From NCBI RefSeq assembly GCF_900220995.1, contig NZ_OBQF01000001.1, positions 124,001 through 188,000 on the forward strand: a stretch of DNA of 64,000 nucleotides. Reading direction: 5' to 3'. Position 1 is the stretch's first letter, and every line of letters starts with the position of its first letter. The notes under the pieces were generated by a model, which saw nothing but the letters and a program-made list of their open reading frames with translations, had not been told where the DNA came from and searched no databases. Source of the stretch: Salinicoccus kekensis (GTDB lineage Bacteria > Bacillota > Bacilli > Staphylococcales > Salinicoccaceae). The position numbers and the translations under genes were made by a program. Positions 49,781 to 60,121 of this stretch are shown piece by piece.

Positions 49781-50212
49781 ATGTTCATGGGAGAATACAA
49801 CAATAAGCTTGATGCCAAAGGGCGGATGATCGTTCCAAGCAAGTTCCGCAGTGAATTGTCAGACAGGTTTATAATCACCCGTGGACTGGATAAATGCCTC
49901 TTCGGCTATACCGAGGAAGAATGGTCGCGCATTGAAAAGCGTATGCAGAAGTTGTCGCTCACCAAACGTGATGCCCGCAAGTTCATGAGGCTGTTCTTCT
50001 CCGGTGCGGCACTTGTCGAAATGGACAAGCAGGGGCGCATCAACATCCCCCAGAACCTGCGCAATTATGCAGGGCTTGAAAAAGACTGCACCGTGATCGG
50101 TGTGTCTGACCGTATAGAGATTTGGGACACCGGTGAGTGGACGGATTTCTACACAAAATCAGAAGAAAACTTTGAAGATATAGCAGAAGATTTAATCGAC
50201 TTTGATTTATAG
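49781..50212 (+). CDS. mraZ: Transcriptional regulator MraZ
   Basis: A 143-residue AbrB-like protein with two MraZ domains. It begins [35 protein letters not shown] and the second DNA-contact motif [12 protein letters not shown] follow. It forms a ring that binds repeated boxes upstream of its own operon. The ATG at 49781 follows AGGTGA; the upstream GTG at 49772 lies inside this SD. It is first in the dcw cluster and 11 bases before rsmH. Confidence 0.95.
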   Translation: MFMGEYNNKLDAKGRMIVPSKFRSELSDRFIITRGLDKCLFGYTEEEWSRIEKRMQKLSLTKRDARKFMRLFFSGAALVEMDKQGRINIPQNLRNYAGLEKDCTVIGVSDRIEIWDTGEWTDFYTKSEENFEDIAEDLIDFDL

Positions 50213-50223
50213 GATGTGACGAT

Positions 50224-51153
50224 GTGTTCACACATGACACGGTGTTGTTGAAAGAAACAGTGGATGGACTCAATGTGCGCGAAGACGGAATTTATGTGGA
50301 TGCGACCCTGGGCGGCGGAGGCCATACCGAATATCTGCTCGGTAAAGTGACGACCGGCAAAGTGATTGCATTCGACCAGGATATTTACGCAATCGACCAT
50401 GCACGCGAGAAATTCAAAAATGATCCAAAACTGATACTGGTCCACAGTAATTTTGAAAATTTAAAAGCAGAACTTGAGAAACTTGATATACAGGGCATCG
50501 ATGGCATCATGTATGATCTCGGCGTGTCCAGCCCGCAGCTTGATATCACCGAAAGAGGGTTCTCCCATTCGAAAGAGGCAAGGCTCGATATGAGGATGGA
50601 CCAGTCGCAGCCCCTGGATGCTTATGAAATCGTTAATACATACCCATATGAAGCACTTGTGAGTATATTTTTCAGATATGGCGAGGAAAAATTCTCGAAG
50701 AAAATAGCAAGGGAAATTGAAAGGAAACGAAAAGAGAAGGACATCGAGACGACGACAGAACTGACTGAAATCATCAAATCCCAAATACCACACAAATTCA
50801 GACGTACAGGGGGACATCCCGCGAAGAGGGTGTTCCAGGCGCTCAGGATTGCGGTGAATGATGAGCTTGGAGTATTGGAGAGGTCATTGGAAGATGCGAT
50901 AGAGCTGCTGAACAAAGACGGCAGGGTGTCAGTCATCACCTTCCATTCGCTGGAAGACCGCATCTGCAAGCAGATGTTCGTGGAATATGAAAAAGGCCCG
51001 GACCTGCCAAGAAACCTGCCCGTCGTCCCGGAAGAGTACCAGCCGGTCCTGAAAAGAGTGAACCGTAAACCGATCCTTGCGAATGATGAAGAACTGGATA
51101 TCAATCCCAGAGCCAGAAGCGCAAAATTACGGATTGCAGAGAAACAAAAATAG
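50224..51153 (+). CDS. rsmH: 16S rRNA (cytosine(1402)-N(4))-methyltransferase RsmH (MraW)
   Basis: A 309-residue SAM methyltransferase with [14 protein letters not shown] (SAM loop), [25 protein letters not shown] and the C-terminal SFHSLEDRI. It methylates C1402 in the P site with RsmI. The start is GTG at 50224 with AGGATG at moderate spacing; an ATG two bases upstream is out of frame. Length is normal. Confidence 0.94.
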   Translation: MFTHDTVLLKETVDGLNVREDGIYVDATLGGGGHTEYLLGKVTTGKVIAFDQDIYAIDHAREKFKNDPKLILVHSNFENLKAELEKLDIQGIDGIMYDLGVSSPQLDITERGFSHSKEARLDMRMDQSQPLDAYEIVNTYPYEALVSIFFRYGEEKFSKKIAREIERKRKEKDIETTTELTEIIKSQIPHKFRRTGGHPAKRVFQALRIAVNDELGVLERSLEDAIELLNKDGRVSVITFHSLEDRICKQMFVEYEKGPDLPRNLPVVPEEYQPVLKRVNRKPILANDEELDINPRARSAKLRIAEKQK

Positions 51154-51164
51154 GATGTGTTAAT

Positions 51165-51545
51165 ATGGCAGTGGAAAGATACAGACAGGTATTACCTGAG
51201 ACGAGGAGCAATGGCCAAAACCCGGAACCGGGTGGAAGGACGCGTGTCAAGAGTAAGATCGTCGGCCTGAAAAGGACCGAAACGATGATTTACATTGCGT
51301 TGATTTTCGTCATTGCCGTTGCAGCAGTCGCCGTCCTGTCATTGCGGATGGAAGCCTACCAGCTCCAGAGTGAAATCACGAATATTGAGAGCGAAATCGC
51401 GACGACAAATGGTGAGATAGATGAGCTCACGACGGAAGTGACACATCTGGCTTCCTATGATAGGATTTACGAGAAAGCCGGTGAGCTTGGTCTGGAACTT
51501 GACAATGGCAATGTAAAGGTTGTTGAAAGACATGGCGAAGATTAA
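51165..51545 (+). CDS. ftsL: Cell division protein FtsL
   Basis: A 126-residue bitopic protein: a basic cytoplasmic region (1-40), one transmembrane helix (about 43-63) and an extracytoplasmic coiled-coil (about 64-105), with SEITNIESEIATTNGEIDEL showing heptads. It forms the FtsL-DivIC-DivIB divisome subcomplex. Sequence is poorly conserved, so the call rests on topology and place between rsmH and pbp1. It overlaps pbp1 by 14 bases. Confidence 0.9.
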   Translation: MAVERYRQVLPETRSNGQNPEPGGRTRVKSKIVGLKRTETMIYIALIFVIAVAAVAVLSLRMEAYQLQSEITNIESEIATTNGEIDELTTEVTHLASYDRIYEKAGELGLELDNGNVKVVERHGED

Positions 51546-53703
51546 AGTAAAGTTTATGAATAGAACTACATCTTTTTCTTTCGGTGCGCTCCTTATATAT
51601 TCAGGTATAGGAGTGCTTTTTCTTTTGATATTTTGGCAATTTGCCTATCTCATGATAGGGAAATCGCTTGATGATGAAGATTTGATCGCCCATGGTGATG
51701 ATAAATTCACAAGGACTGCCGTGAACAGTGCGGAGCGGGGGGACATCACCGACCGCGAAGGCAACATACTTGCAAGTGACATGGAATCCTACCGTGTCGC
51801 ACTGATCATCGACGATGATTATCCAAACTACGTCTACAATGTCGACGCAACGGCTTCGGTGCTGAACGAAGTGCTGGATATAGACGAAGATGAAGTGAAG
51901 GAACAGGTTGAAAAAGGGCGCGAGGATGAGCGTTTCCAGGTGGAGCTCGGGCGTGAGGGCCGGGACATCTCCTATAATGAAAAGCAGGCACTTGAAGAGG
52001 CACAGCAGGATGCTGACTCGGAAGTCAGCGGATTGTACTTCGTCTCCGAAACGAAAAGGTTCTATCCGAACGGCAATTTCGCCTCCCACCTGGTCGGCTA
52101 TGCCGAACAGGATGAGGACAGCGGGGAACTGTCCGGCCAGATGGGGCTCGAGCGCGCCTATGATGAAGTATTGACCGGTGCAGCGGGCGCCACGGGGTAT
52201 ACGCAGGACGTCTGGGGCTATATCGTGCCGAATACACAGAGTCAGGTGAAAGCACCCGAAGACGGTGCGGATATCCAGCTTACGATCGATTCCAATATAC
52301 AGTTATACCTGGAAGATTCGCTGGATACGATGGAGGAGCATTTTGAACCTGAAGAATTATTTGCGGTCGTGGCGGATGCTGAAACGGGCGAAATTCTCGG
52401 CTCCGGCCAGAGGCCTTCCTTCAACCCGAGGACCCGGGAAGGCTTCGGCAACAGCTGGCTGAATATGCTGTACCAGTATTCCTTCGAACCCGGCTCCACG
52501 TTCAAGGTCTTCAGTCTCGCAGCAGCGATCGACGCAGGGGAATATGATCCGAATGCTTATTTCGAATCGGGTTCCTATGACGTCGGCGGGCATACCATCT
52601 ACGACTGGGAGCCTGAAGGCTGGGGCACCATCACCTACAACGAAGGCATGCAGTATTCTTCCAACGCACTGATGATGATCCTCCAGGACCGCGTCGGTGA
52701 TGAGAAGATGCTCGAGTATTATAAGGATTTCGGTTTTGGTGCCTCGACGGAGTCTGAATTTCCGGGCGAAGTTTCCGGCGTCATTGCGTGGGATGAAGAG
52801 CTGCAGCGTAAAACGACGTCTTTCGGACAGACTTCGACCGTCACCCCGATACAGATGATTCAGGGCATGACGGCCATCCTGAATGACGGCCAGATGAAAA
52901 AACCCTACGTCATAGAATCCATCACCGACCCGAATACGGATGAAACTCTTTATGAAGGCGGGGAGACTGTAGTGCGGGAAGTCATCAGCCCGGAAGCAGC
53001 CCAAAAGACGCAGGAAGAGATCAACACGTTCGTAGGCGGTTCGATGGACAGGAACCCGCAGTACCAGCTTGATGATTATGAGGTGGCCGGCAAATCCGGC
53101 ACAGCACAGGTCATCGACCCTGATGGCGGAGGGTACATGGACGGACCTTATGAATTCCTGACTTCCTTCATCGGATATGCACCGAAGGAAGATCCTGAAG
53201 TGATCATCTACTACGGCATCAAGCTTGCCACGAAGAATAAGGCGGATACATGGGATTACGGCGTCATGCACGGATTCAACCCGCTGATGGAACGCACGCT
53301 CAAGTATCTTGAAGTGGGCGGCGAAGGTGGAGAGTCCAAAGCAGAAGTCATCCCTGTCGATGATTACAGGAACATGGCCCTGGACGATGAATCACTGCCG
53401 CAGCAGGAGACCATCCGCCGGTTGGTGATCGGTGAAGGCACTGAAGTGGAGGACCACTATCCGATGAATGGCACTCTGCTGCCGTTCGACACTTTCTTCA
53501 TAAAAACAGACGGGGAAGCGACAATGCCCGATCTGAGAGGTTTATCAAAACGCGAAGCGATTATATTTGGAGATTTTACAGGGGTCACTGTAAATATCGA
53601 GGGTGAGGGCTATGTCGAAGACCAGTCCGTCGAAGCAGGTGCCCCGCTGGAAGAGGGCAGTGAAATCGGCATCACCCTGGAACCGAAGGATCCAAATGAT
53701 TAG
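51532..53703 (+). CDS. pbp1: Penicillin-binding protein 1, septal transpeptidase
   Basis: A 723-residue class B PBP. One transmembrane helix (about 19-40), a PBP dimerisation domain, and a transpeptidase domain with SxxK at S322-K325 (GSTFK), SSN in MQYSSNALM and KSGTA in VAGKSGTAQ. Two PASTA domains close the protein (about 610-720, the second with MPDLRGLSKREAI). It crosslinks septal peptidoglycan with FtsW. The ATG at 51532 lies within the end of ftsL, so translation is coupled. Also called pbpB or ftsI. Confidence 0.94.
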   Translation: MAKIKVKFMNRTTSFSFGALLIYSGIGVLFLLIFWQFAYLMIGKSLDDEDLIAHGDDKFTRTAVNSAERGDITDREGNILASDMESYRVALIIDDDYPNYVYNVDATASVLNEVLDIDEDEVKEQVEKGREDERFQVELGREGRDISYNEKQALEEAQQDADSEVSGLYFVSETKRFYPNGNFASHLVGYAEQDEDSGELSGQMGLERAYDEVLTGAAGATGYTQDVWGYIVPNTQSQVKAPEDGADIQLTIDSNIQLYLEDSLDTMEEHFEPEELFAVVADAETGEILGSGQRPSFNPRTREGFGNSWLNMLYQYSFEPGSTFKVFSLAAAIDAGEYDPNAYFESGSYDVGGHTIYDWEPEGWGTITYNEGMQYSSNALMMILQDRVGDEKMLEYYKDFGFGASTESEFPGEVSGVIAWDEELQRKTTSFGQTSTVTPIQMIQGMTAILNDGQMKKPYVIESITDPNTDETLYEGGETVVREVISPEAAQKTQEEINTFVGGSMDRNPQYQLDDYEVAGKSGTAQVIDPDGGGYMDGPYEFLTSFIGYAPKEDPEVIIYYGIKLATKNKADTWDYGVMHGFNPLMERTLKYLEVGGEGGESKAEVIPVDDYRNMALDDESLPQQETIRRLVIGEGTEVEDHYPMNGTLLPFDTFFIKTDGEATMPDLRGLSKREAIIFGDFTGVTVNIEGEGYVEDQSVEAGAPLEEGSEIGITLEPKDPND

Positions 53704-53712
53704 GAGGACATG

Positions 53713-54675
53713 ATGAATTTAATATTTTTACTGCTGGCATTCGCTTTTACTGCAATTTTAGTGCCGGTGACGATACCATTATTGAAACGATTGAAGTTTG
53801 GACAATCCATAAGGGAGGAGGGGCCGGAGTCGCATCAGGCGAAGACCGGGACGCCGACGATGGGCGGCCTGACTTTCCTCATACCGGCGATACTGCTGGC
53901 ACTCGTTGCGTTGTTCTTTGTGGATGACATCTACAAAATGCTCGTGCTCATCATCGTCACCCTCGGGTTCGGCCTGGTCGGCTTCATCGACGACTATATC
54001 ATCGTCGTGAAAAAGGATAATACGGGGCTGACGACAAAGCAGAAATTCATGGCACAGATACTGGTTTCCATCATCGTCTATCTGATAATGATCAACTGGA
54101 TACCGGACATCACGAACAGCATCCATATACCGGGGACGGACTGGGCGATTCCGCTCGGTTACGCCTTCGTCCTGTGGATCATTTTCTGGCTGGTCGGTTT
54201 CAGCAACGCAGTGAACCTGACCGATGGACTGGATGGTCTTGCGACAGGCTTGTCGATCATTGCATTCGGCGCATTCCTGACGATCGCATCGATGTATCAC
54301 GAGTATGAGATATCAATTTTCCTGAGCATCATCATCGGTGCCCTGATCGGCTTCCTCATCTACAACAAGTACCCTGCAAAACTCTTCATGGGTGACACCG
54401 GTTCACTGGCACTCGGCGGCCTGATCGGCATCGTATCGATCATGATCAACAACAGCCTGCTGCTTTTGATCATCGGCCTCGTGTTCGTCATAGAAACAGC
54501 TTCGGTCATCCTTCAGGTCGCGTCATTCAAACTGACCGGCAGAAGGATATTCAAGATGACTCCGATCCATCACCATTTCGAGCTCATCGGCTGGAGTGAA
54601 TGGAAGATCGTGGGCGTTTTCTGGACTGCAGGCGCTGCTGCCGGGATGATCGGCATCCTGCTTGGAGGCATGTAG
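53713..54675 (+). CDS. mraY: Phospho-N-acetylmuramoyl-pentapeptide transferase
   Basis: A 320-residue membrane enzyme with about ten helices that makes lipid I. It has KTGTPTMGGLTFLI, GFIDDYIIVVKKDNTGL (aspartate-rich site), NLTDGLDGLATG and the C-terminal MTPIHHHFELIGWSEWKIV. Two ATG codons are adjacent; the second (53713) is chosen because AGGAGG is five bases away, against two for the first. It ends directly at murD. Confidence 0.96.
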   Translation: MNLIFLLLAFAFTAILVPVTIPLLKRLKFGQSIREEGPESHQAKTGTPTMGGLTFLIPAILLALVALFFVDDIYKMLVLIIVTLGFGLVGFIDDYIIVVKKDNTGLTTKQKFMAQILVSIIVYLIMINWIPDITNSIHIPGTDWAIPLGYAFVLWIIFWLVGFSNAVNLTDGLDGLATGLSIIAFGAFLTIASMYHEYEISIFLSIIIGALIGFLIYNKYPAKLFMGDTGSLALGGLIGIVSIMINNSLLLLIIGLVFVIETASVILQVASFKLTGRRIFKMTPIHHHFELIGWSEWKIVGVFWTAGAAAGMIGILLGGM

Positions 54676-56007
54676 ATGAAAACTGATAAATATACAGGCA
54701 AAAAAGTGATCGTACTGGGATACGGCAGGAGCGGGAGAAGCGCTGTGGACGCAATGCTGCGATCCGGTGCGGAGGTCACTCTCACGACGAACGAAATTTT
54801 TGCAGATGAAAAGACAAGACAGGTGCTGAAGGGCCAGGGTGTCGAAATCGTCGACGGGCACCATCCCATGAATCTTTTGAACGACGCAGACCTGATCATC
54901 AAGAATCCCGGCATACCCTACACGATAGAATTCATAAAGGAAGCACAAAAAAGAGGGATTCCGATCATTACGGAAGTCGAACTCACCAGGGATATCACAG
55001 ATGCGCCTGTGATCGGCATCACCGGCACGAACGGCAAGACGACCGTCACCCATCTGATCGGTGAAATTTTGAAAAATGATGGACAGAAACCGATTTTGTG
55101 CGGCAATATCGGTTATCCGGCGAGCGAAGCGGCCCATGAGGCAGATGATGACAACATCCTTGTGATGGAGCTCTCATCCTTCCAGCTGATGGGGGTCGAC
55201 ACATTCAAGCCGGATGTCGCTTTATTCACGAACATCTATGAAGCACATCTGGATTATCATACGGACAGACAGGAATATGTGGAGGCTAAACTCTCCCTTC
55301 TTAAGAATCTTGATCCTGATGATACGGTCATATTCAACGGCGGCCAGAAAGAGATGCTCGACGGCCGGACGGTGCGTGCAGAGCTGAAATTCTTCAATGA
55401 CGATGCATCCGATGCATTCATCAGGGACGGGAGCATCTATTGGAAGGGCCGGCGGCTGATCGGACTTGAAGAAGTCCTTTTGAAGGGCAGCCACAACTAT
55501 GAGAACATACTGGCATCAATCATGGCGGCAGACCGGTTCGGGGCCGGGGAGGATGCGGTCATACGGACTTTGAAGGAGTTCGGCGGCATACCGCACCGGA
55601 TGGAATACCTCGGGAGCATCAATGATGTGAAATATTATAATGATTCAAAAGCGACGAACAATCTGGCCACTTCGTTTGCACTGCGGAGTTTCGATGTGCC
55701 GACGGTGTGGATCGCGGGCGGCCTTGACCGCGGACAGTCATTCGATGAACTGACAGAGTATATCGCGCATGTGAAACATCTGGTCGCGTACGGAGAGACA
55801 AAAGAGAAACTTACCGGCTGGGCAGGCGAACGGGGTATCGGTGTGACCTCCGCAGCCGATCCGCATGAAGCGGCGCTCATTGCATCTGAAATAGCCGTAC
55901 AGGGCGAAGTCGTTTTATTTTCCCCGGCGTGTGCAAGCTGGGATCAGTACAAGGATTATGAAGCAAGAGGCGATCATTTTAAAGAAGGTTTCCATAAAAT
56001 TCAATGA
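54676..56007 (+). CDS. murD: UDP-N-acetylmuramoyl-L-alanine--D-glutamate ligase
   Basis: A 443-residue Mur ligase that adds D-Glu to UDP-MurNAc-L-Ala. It has the N-terminal UDP-binding VIVLGYGRSGRSA, the ATP P-loop GITGTNGKTTVTHLI, and in the central domain HNYENILASI and NDSKATNNLAT. The C-terminal domain contains WIAGGLDRGQSF. It starts right after the mraY stop using GGAGG inside mraY, and its TGA overlaps an ATG of the divIB frame. Confidence 0.96.
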   Translation: MKTDKYTGKKVIVLGYGRSGRSAVDAMLRSGAEVTLTTNEIFADEKTRQVLKGQGVEIVDGHHPMNLLNDADLIIKNPGIPYTIEFIKEAQKRGIPIITEVELTRDITDAPVIGITGTNGKTTVTHLIGEILKNDGQKPILCGNIGYPASEAAHEADDDNILVMELSSFQLMGVDTFKPDVALFTNIYEAHLDYHTDRQEYVEAKLSLLKNLDPDDTVIFNGGQKEMLDGRTVRAELKFFNDDASDAFIRDGSIYWKGRRLIGLEEVLLKGSHNYENILASIMAADRFGAGEDAVIRTLKEFGGIPHRMEYLGSINDVKYYNDSKATNNLATSFALRSFDVPTVWIAGGLDRGQSFDELTEYIAHVKHLVAYGETKEKLTGWAGERGIGVTSAADPHEAALIASEIAVQGEVVLFSPACASWDQYKDYEARGDHFKEGFHKIQ

Positions 56008-56027
56008 CAGGCGGTGAGCCAGGGGAC

Positions 56028-57338
56028 ATGAAGGATAAAGAAAAAATTTCAAATTTGAGGAAGAAGTTGGAGTCAAGCCGGGACGACGGCCGGCAGTCGT
56101 CAATCGAATCGCGTCTCTATGGCTCCCCGGCCGATGATTTGAAAAAAGAAGAGGCTGAGCTGGAGAGACCGAAAGTCCAGGACTTCTCAACCTTAAAAAA
56201 AGAGGCTGAAAATAAAGAAGAAAAGAAGGAAGGTCCGCGCATCCTTGCCGATTATACGAAAAAAGGCGGGGAAGTGCATGATTCCATGTCTTCCGAAGAA
56301 CAGCCTGAAAATGAAAATCTGCAAAAAGAAGGACCGCGCATCCTTTTCGATTATACGAAATTGGCCGATGGGAAAGCCCCGGATGAAGAACCGGAGGAGA
56401 CAGAGGCACCGCAGCATACGGCTGCATCAGATACGGAGGCTGCATCGAAGGATGCCGCCAGGCCGAAAAAGAAGAACAAAAAGAAGCCGAAGCGCTATAC
56501 CCGTCTTACTGCCTTGAAGGAGAATTTTGCGTCCATACCGAAACTGGTACTCATACCGTCCCTCCTGTTCCTCATCCTGTTCGGCACATTGCTCTGGTAC
56601 GTCTTCACCGACGTGAGCGACCTCAAGGAAATTAACATCAGCGGCAATGAAATCATCTCCACTGAAGAAATCGAAAACCGCCTGGGATTTGAAGCAGGCG
56701 ACAAAATGTTCAGCATCAGCACCGATATGGCAGAAGAGAACATTGCACTCCTCCCGATCATTGTCGATGTCACTGTCGAGCGGGACTGGTGGAACGGGGT
56801 GGATGTCGGCATCGATGAATACCGGGCGGTCGGGTATGTGGAAAACGAAGGCGGCTACAACCCGCTGCTTGAAAACGCACGTATTTTACGGGGCTACCAG
56901 GTCACACCGTCTTCAGGACCTCTTGTCCATCACTTCGAAGGTGAAGAGATGGATCAGCTCGTCGACAACCTGAACGACATCGAACCGGAAATACTGACAG
57001 GCATTTCGGAAATCTACTACAGGCCTTCGGAAAACTCCATGACGAGGATACATATCTTCATGAATGACGGCCAGGAACTCGTCGCGGATTACCGGGATTT
57101 CGGGGAGAAGATGAATCATTACATCGGCATGAAAGAGGAAATCGGCGAAGGCAGTGAAGGTATCATCGACATTGAAATCGGCAGCAGTTTCCTGCCGTAT
57201 GACTCGGCGGAGGCCAGGCAGATCAAAGAAGGCATATACAATTCACCGGAGACGAGCGGCTATGTCAATGAAGTGAACGCATCGATGAACAGCATCAAAG
57301 AAGCGTTGAACGAATTTGAAAATTTTGAAGACGAATGA
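56028..57338 (+). CDS. divIB: Cell division protein DivIB (FtsQ)
   Basis: A bitopic division protein of about 436 residues. The long charged cytoplasmic region (1-170) holds two copies of a GPRILxDYTK motif some 35 residues apart. One transmembrane helix (about 178-198) precedes a POTRA domain (DLKEINISGNEIISTEEIEN) and a beta domain. It joins FtsL and DivIC in the divisome. GGCGGTGAG is nine bases from this ATG; the ATG at 56004, overlapping murD by four bases, is an alternative. The acidic C-terminal tail is short. Confidence 0.9.
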   Translation: MKDKEKISNLRKKLESSRDDGRQSSIESRLYGSPADDLKKEEAELERPKVQDFSTLKKEAENKEEKKEGPRILADYTKKGGEVHDSMSSEEQPENENLQKEGPRILFDYTKLADGKAPDEEPEETEAPQHTAASDTEAASKDAARPKKKNKKKPKRYTRLTALKENFASIPKLVLIPSLLFLILFGTLLWYVFTDVSDLKEINISGNEIISTEEIENRLGFEAGDKMFSISTDMAEENIALLPIIVDVTVERDWWNGVDVGIDEYRAVGYVENEGGYNPLLENARILRGYQVTPSSGPLVHHFEGEEMDQLVDNLNDIEPEILTGISEIYYRPSENSMTRIHIFMNDGQELVADYRDFGEKMNHYIGMKEEIGEGSEGIIDIEIGSSFLPYDSAEARQIKEGIYNSPETSGYVNEVNASMNSIKEALNEFENFEDE

Positions 57339-57445
57339 ATCTTCAGTATTAATACTTTGTATAATACCCGCAAATAGTTCACAATTAACTTGTGATAATG
57401 TAAACTGATAATAGTAAATTGATAGCTCGCTAGGAGGCAGATGAC

Positions 57446-58891
57446 TTGAAGGAACATTACTATGTAGCCCTTGATATCGGCTCATCCAGTATTAAAACAG
57501 TCGTCGGTGAGAAGTTTCACGATGGGGTCAACATCATCGGAATCGGACAGACTTTCACCGATGGTATATCCAAAGGGATGATCACGGATTTTGACTTGGC
57601 TAAAAGTGCAATAAAAGATACAGTTAAAAAAGCAAGCATTTCATCAGGGGTGGAAATAGACGAAGTATTTTTGAAGATGCCGATCACCGATTCGGAAATC
57701 AAGTTCGGTGAGGAGGCGATCCGTTTCGGCGGAGAATCGACTGAAATCAATGGTGAACATATTGAAAGCCTGCTTGAATCATTAAGGGAAAAGGAACTTG
57801 GAAACGACCTCGAAGTGGTGACGGTGTTCCCGGTTCATTTTATCGTGGACGACCTGCACGAAGTGAAAGACCCAAAAGAGATGGTGGCAACACAGTCGCT
57901 TGCGGTCAAGGCAGGCATCATCCTGATCAACCGCACCCTTTTGATCAATATGGTCAAGTGTGTGGAGGAATCCGGGCTGACCGTCCTTGATGTCTATTCG
58001 GACGCTGTGAACTATGAGCATGTCCTGACGGACGCGGAGGCCGAGCTTGGCAGCGTGGTGATCGACATCGGTGCAGACCTCACACAGTACGCCTATTTCG
58101 AACGCGGTGCGCTGGAGTATGCATCAAGCATACCTGTCGGCGGCAACCTGATCAGCAGCGACCTCTCACAGGCGTTCGACACACCCTACGATATTGCCGA
58201 CAAGATGAAAAACCAATACGGACATGCCTTCTTCGATATGGCAAATGATGAAGATATCATCCGGCTGCCGCAGATCAACAGTGACGATGCAATCGAAGTG
58301 ACGCCGAAGGACCTTGCGGACATCATAGAACTCCGCCTCGAGGAAATGCTGCTCGGTGTTTTCGAAGACCTGCAGCGCAAATCCATCAACAAGGTGAGCG
58401 GGGGCTTCATAGTGACGGGCGGCACGGCGAACCTGCTCGGGATCAAGGAATTGATGCAGGACATGGTCTCTGAAAAGGTGCGCATACACATTCCGAATCA
58501 GATGGGTGCAAGGAAACCGGAATTTTCAAGTGCCATTTCCACGATCAGCAGTGGAATTTCATTTGATGAGCTGCTGGAATATGTTACAATTGGTAATTAT
58601 GACACGGCAACAGAAACTGTCTCTGCTGAAACTCCGGAAGACACCGATTCAAACTTCTTCAGTGGTTTATTCAAAACTAGAAAAGATAAGAATGATGCAG
58701 TGGAAAGACCGGTTGAAGCCGAGCCGGTCCAGCATGAGAAAGTCCAGGATGATTCGGAGTATGAAGAGTACACCGATTATTCCTATGAAGACGATAAAAA
58801 AGTGAATGACAACTCCGGAGAGAAACGGCCGAAAGAATCAAAAGACGTCAGTGGCTATATGAAAAAGTTATTTAAGAATCTTTTTGAATAA
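57446..58891 (+). CDS. ftsA: Cell division protein FtsA
   Basis: A 481-residue actin-like ATPase that tethers FtsZ to the membrane. It begins HYYVALDIGSSSIKTVVGE (phosphate 1), with VVIDIGADLTQYAYFE (phosphate 2) and GGFIVTGGTANLLGI (adenosine). An acidic linker of about 80 residues leads to the amphipathic membrane helix YMKKLFKNLFE at the end. The start is TTG at 57446, eight bases after AGGAGG. A TATAAT at 57360-57365 may give ftsA-ftsZ its own promoter. Confidence 0.94.
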   Translation: MKEHYYVALDIGSSSIKTVVGEKFHDGVNIIGIGQTFTDGISKGMITDFDLAKSAIKDTVKKASISSGVEIDEVFLKMPITDSEIKFGEEAIRFGGESTEINGEHIESLLESLREKELGNDLEVVTVFPVHFIVDDLHEVKDPKEMVATQSLAVKAGIILINRTLLINMVKCVEESGLTVLDVYSDAVNYEHVLTDAEAELGSVVIDIGADLTQYAYFERGALEYASSIPVGGNLISSDLSQAFDTPYDIADKMKNQYGHAFFDMANDEDIIRLPQINSDDAIEVTPKDLADIIELRLEEMLLGVFEDLQRKSINKVSGGFIVTGGTANLLGIKELMQDMVSEKVRIHIPNQMGARKPEFSSAISTISSGISFDELLEYVTIGNYDTATETVSAETPEDTDSNFFSGLFKTRKDKNDAVERPVEAEPVQHEKVQDDSEYEEYTDYSYEDDKKVNDNSGEKRPKESKDVSGYMKKLFKNLFE

Positions 58892-58917
58892 GATGAATCA
58901 TTGGGAGGAAAAACAAG

Positions 58918-60063
58918 ATGTTAGAATTTGAGCAAGGCTTCAACCATTTGGCAACACTTAAAGTTGTTGGTGTAGGTGGCGGCGGGAACAACGCCGTGAA
59001 CCGGATGATCGACGACGGCATGCAGAATGTCGAATTCATAGCAATCAATACGGATGGCCAGGCTTTGAACTTATCAAAAGCGGAATCCAAAATACAGATC
59101 GGCGAGAAATTGACGAGAGGTCTGGGGGCAGGTGCAAACCCGGACATCGGCAAGAAAGCGGCCGAAGAATCCCGTGAACAGATTGAAGATGCAATCCAGG
59201 GCGCGGACATGGTGTTTGTCACTGCCGGCATGGGCGGCGGTACGGGTACAGGTGCAGCACCCGTCGTTGCCAAGATCGCAAAAGAGATGGGCATCCTTAC
59301 GGTCGGTGTCGTTACACGTCCGTTCTCCTTTGAAGGCAGGAAGCGCCAGACACAGGCGGCAGCAGGTGTCGATGCGATGAAGGCGGCAGTGGATACGCTG
59401 ATCGTCATCCCGAATGACCGTCTCCTTGACATCGTTGATAAATCCACACCGATGATGGAAGCGTTCAAGGAAGCCGACAACGTACTCCGCCAGGGTGTGC
59501 AGGGTATTTCAGACCTCATCGCGGTGAGCGGTGAAGTGAACCTGGACTTTGCCGACGTCAAGACAATCATGCAGAACCAGGGCTCGGCACTGATGGGCAT
59601 CGGTATTTCAGCCGGCGAAAACCGTGCGGTGGAAGCGGCGAAAAAGGCCATTTCAAGCCCGCTGCTTGAAACTTCGATCGTCGGTGCACAGGGTGTGCTG
59701 ATGAACATCACCGGCGGTGAGTCACTGTCACTGTTCGAAGCACAGGAAGCGGCGGACATCGTCCAGGACGCGGCTGACGAAGACGTCAACATGATCTTCG
59801 GTACAGTCATCAACCCGGAACTGGAAGACGAACTCGTCGTCACGGTAATCGCTACAGGCTTCAATGAAAAAGGTGTGAACCGTACACCGGACAGGGCACC
59901 TGCAGAGGAGAAGAAGGAGTCCTTCAACTTCACGAATGTTGAGGAAGAGCCGAGAAGATCCCGCAGCCTGCAGAGGGAAGAAGAGCCGACCATCAGCAAT
60001 TCACAGGACGACGATTACGAAGTGCCTACTTTCTTAAGAAACCGTAATCGCCGCAGACGATAA
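58918..60063 (+). CDS. ftsZ: Cell division protein FtsZ
   Basis: A 381-residue tubulin-like GTPase that forms the Z ring. The tubulin signature GGGTGTG is at residues 106-112, with [14 protein letters not shown] at the N-terminus and the T7 loop [12 protein letters not shown] variable acidic linker (about 318-365) ends in the conserved C-terminal peptide [11 protein letters not shown] and an Arg-rich tail RRRR. GGGAGGAAAAACAAG precedes the ATG. Confidence 0.98.
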   Translation: MLEFEQGFNHLATLKVVGVGGGGNNAVNRMIDDGMQNVEFIAINTDGQALNLSKAESKIQIGEKLTRGLGAGANPDIGKKAAEESREQIEDAIQGADMVFVTAGMGGGTGTGAAPVVAKIAKEMGILTVGVVTRPFSFEGRKRQTQAAAGVDAMKAAVDTLIVIPNDRLLDIVDKSTPMMEAFKEADNVLRQGVQGISDLIAVSGEVNLDFADVKTIMQNQGSALMGIGISAGENRAVEAAKKAISSPLLETSIVGAQGVLMNITGGESLSLFEAQEAADIVQDAADEDVNMIFGTVINPELEDELVVTVIATGFNEKGVNRTPDRAPAEEKKESFNFTNVEEEPRRSRSLQREEEPTISNSQDDDYEVPTFLRNRNRRRR

Positions 60064-60074
60064 TAATTTTTGGG

Positions 60075-60110
60075 GAAGTCAGGAGGGCGCGCCTTTCTGA
60101 CTTCTTTTTT
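60075..60110 (+). terminator. Terminator after ftsZ
   Basis: GAAGTCAG (60075-60082), a 14-base apical part with AGG/CCT pairing, CTGACTTC (60097-60104), then six T. Genes from ylmD on therefore depend on read-through or another promoter. Confidence 0.8.
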
Positions 60111-60121
60111 GGGGTGAAGCT

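Noticed and set aside
58872-59999. 375-codon open frame antisense to ftsZ
   Set aside because: Shadow of ftsZ codon bias; Ser/Ala-rich translation without family motifs and no SD. Similar shadows lie opposite leuB (17199-18128) and pbp1 (52357-53271).
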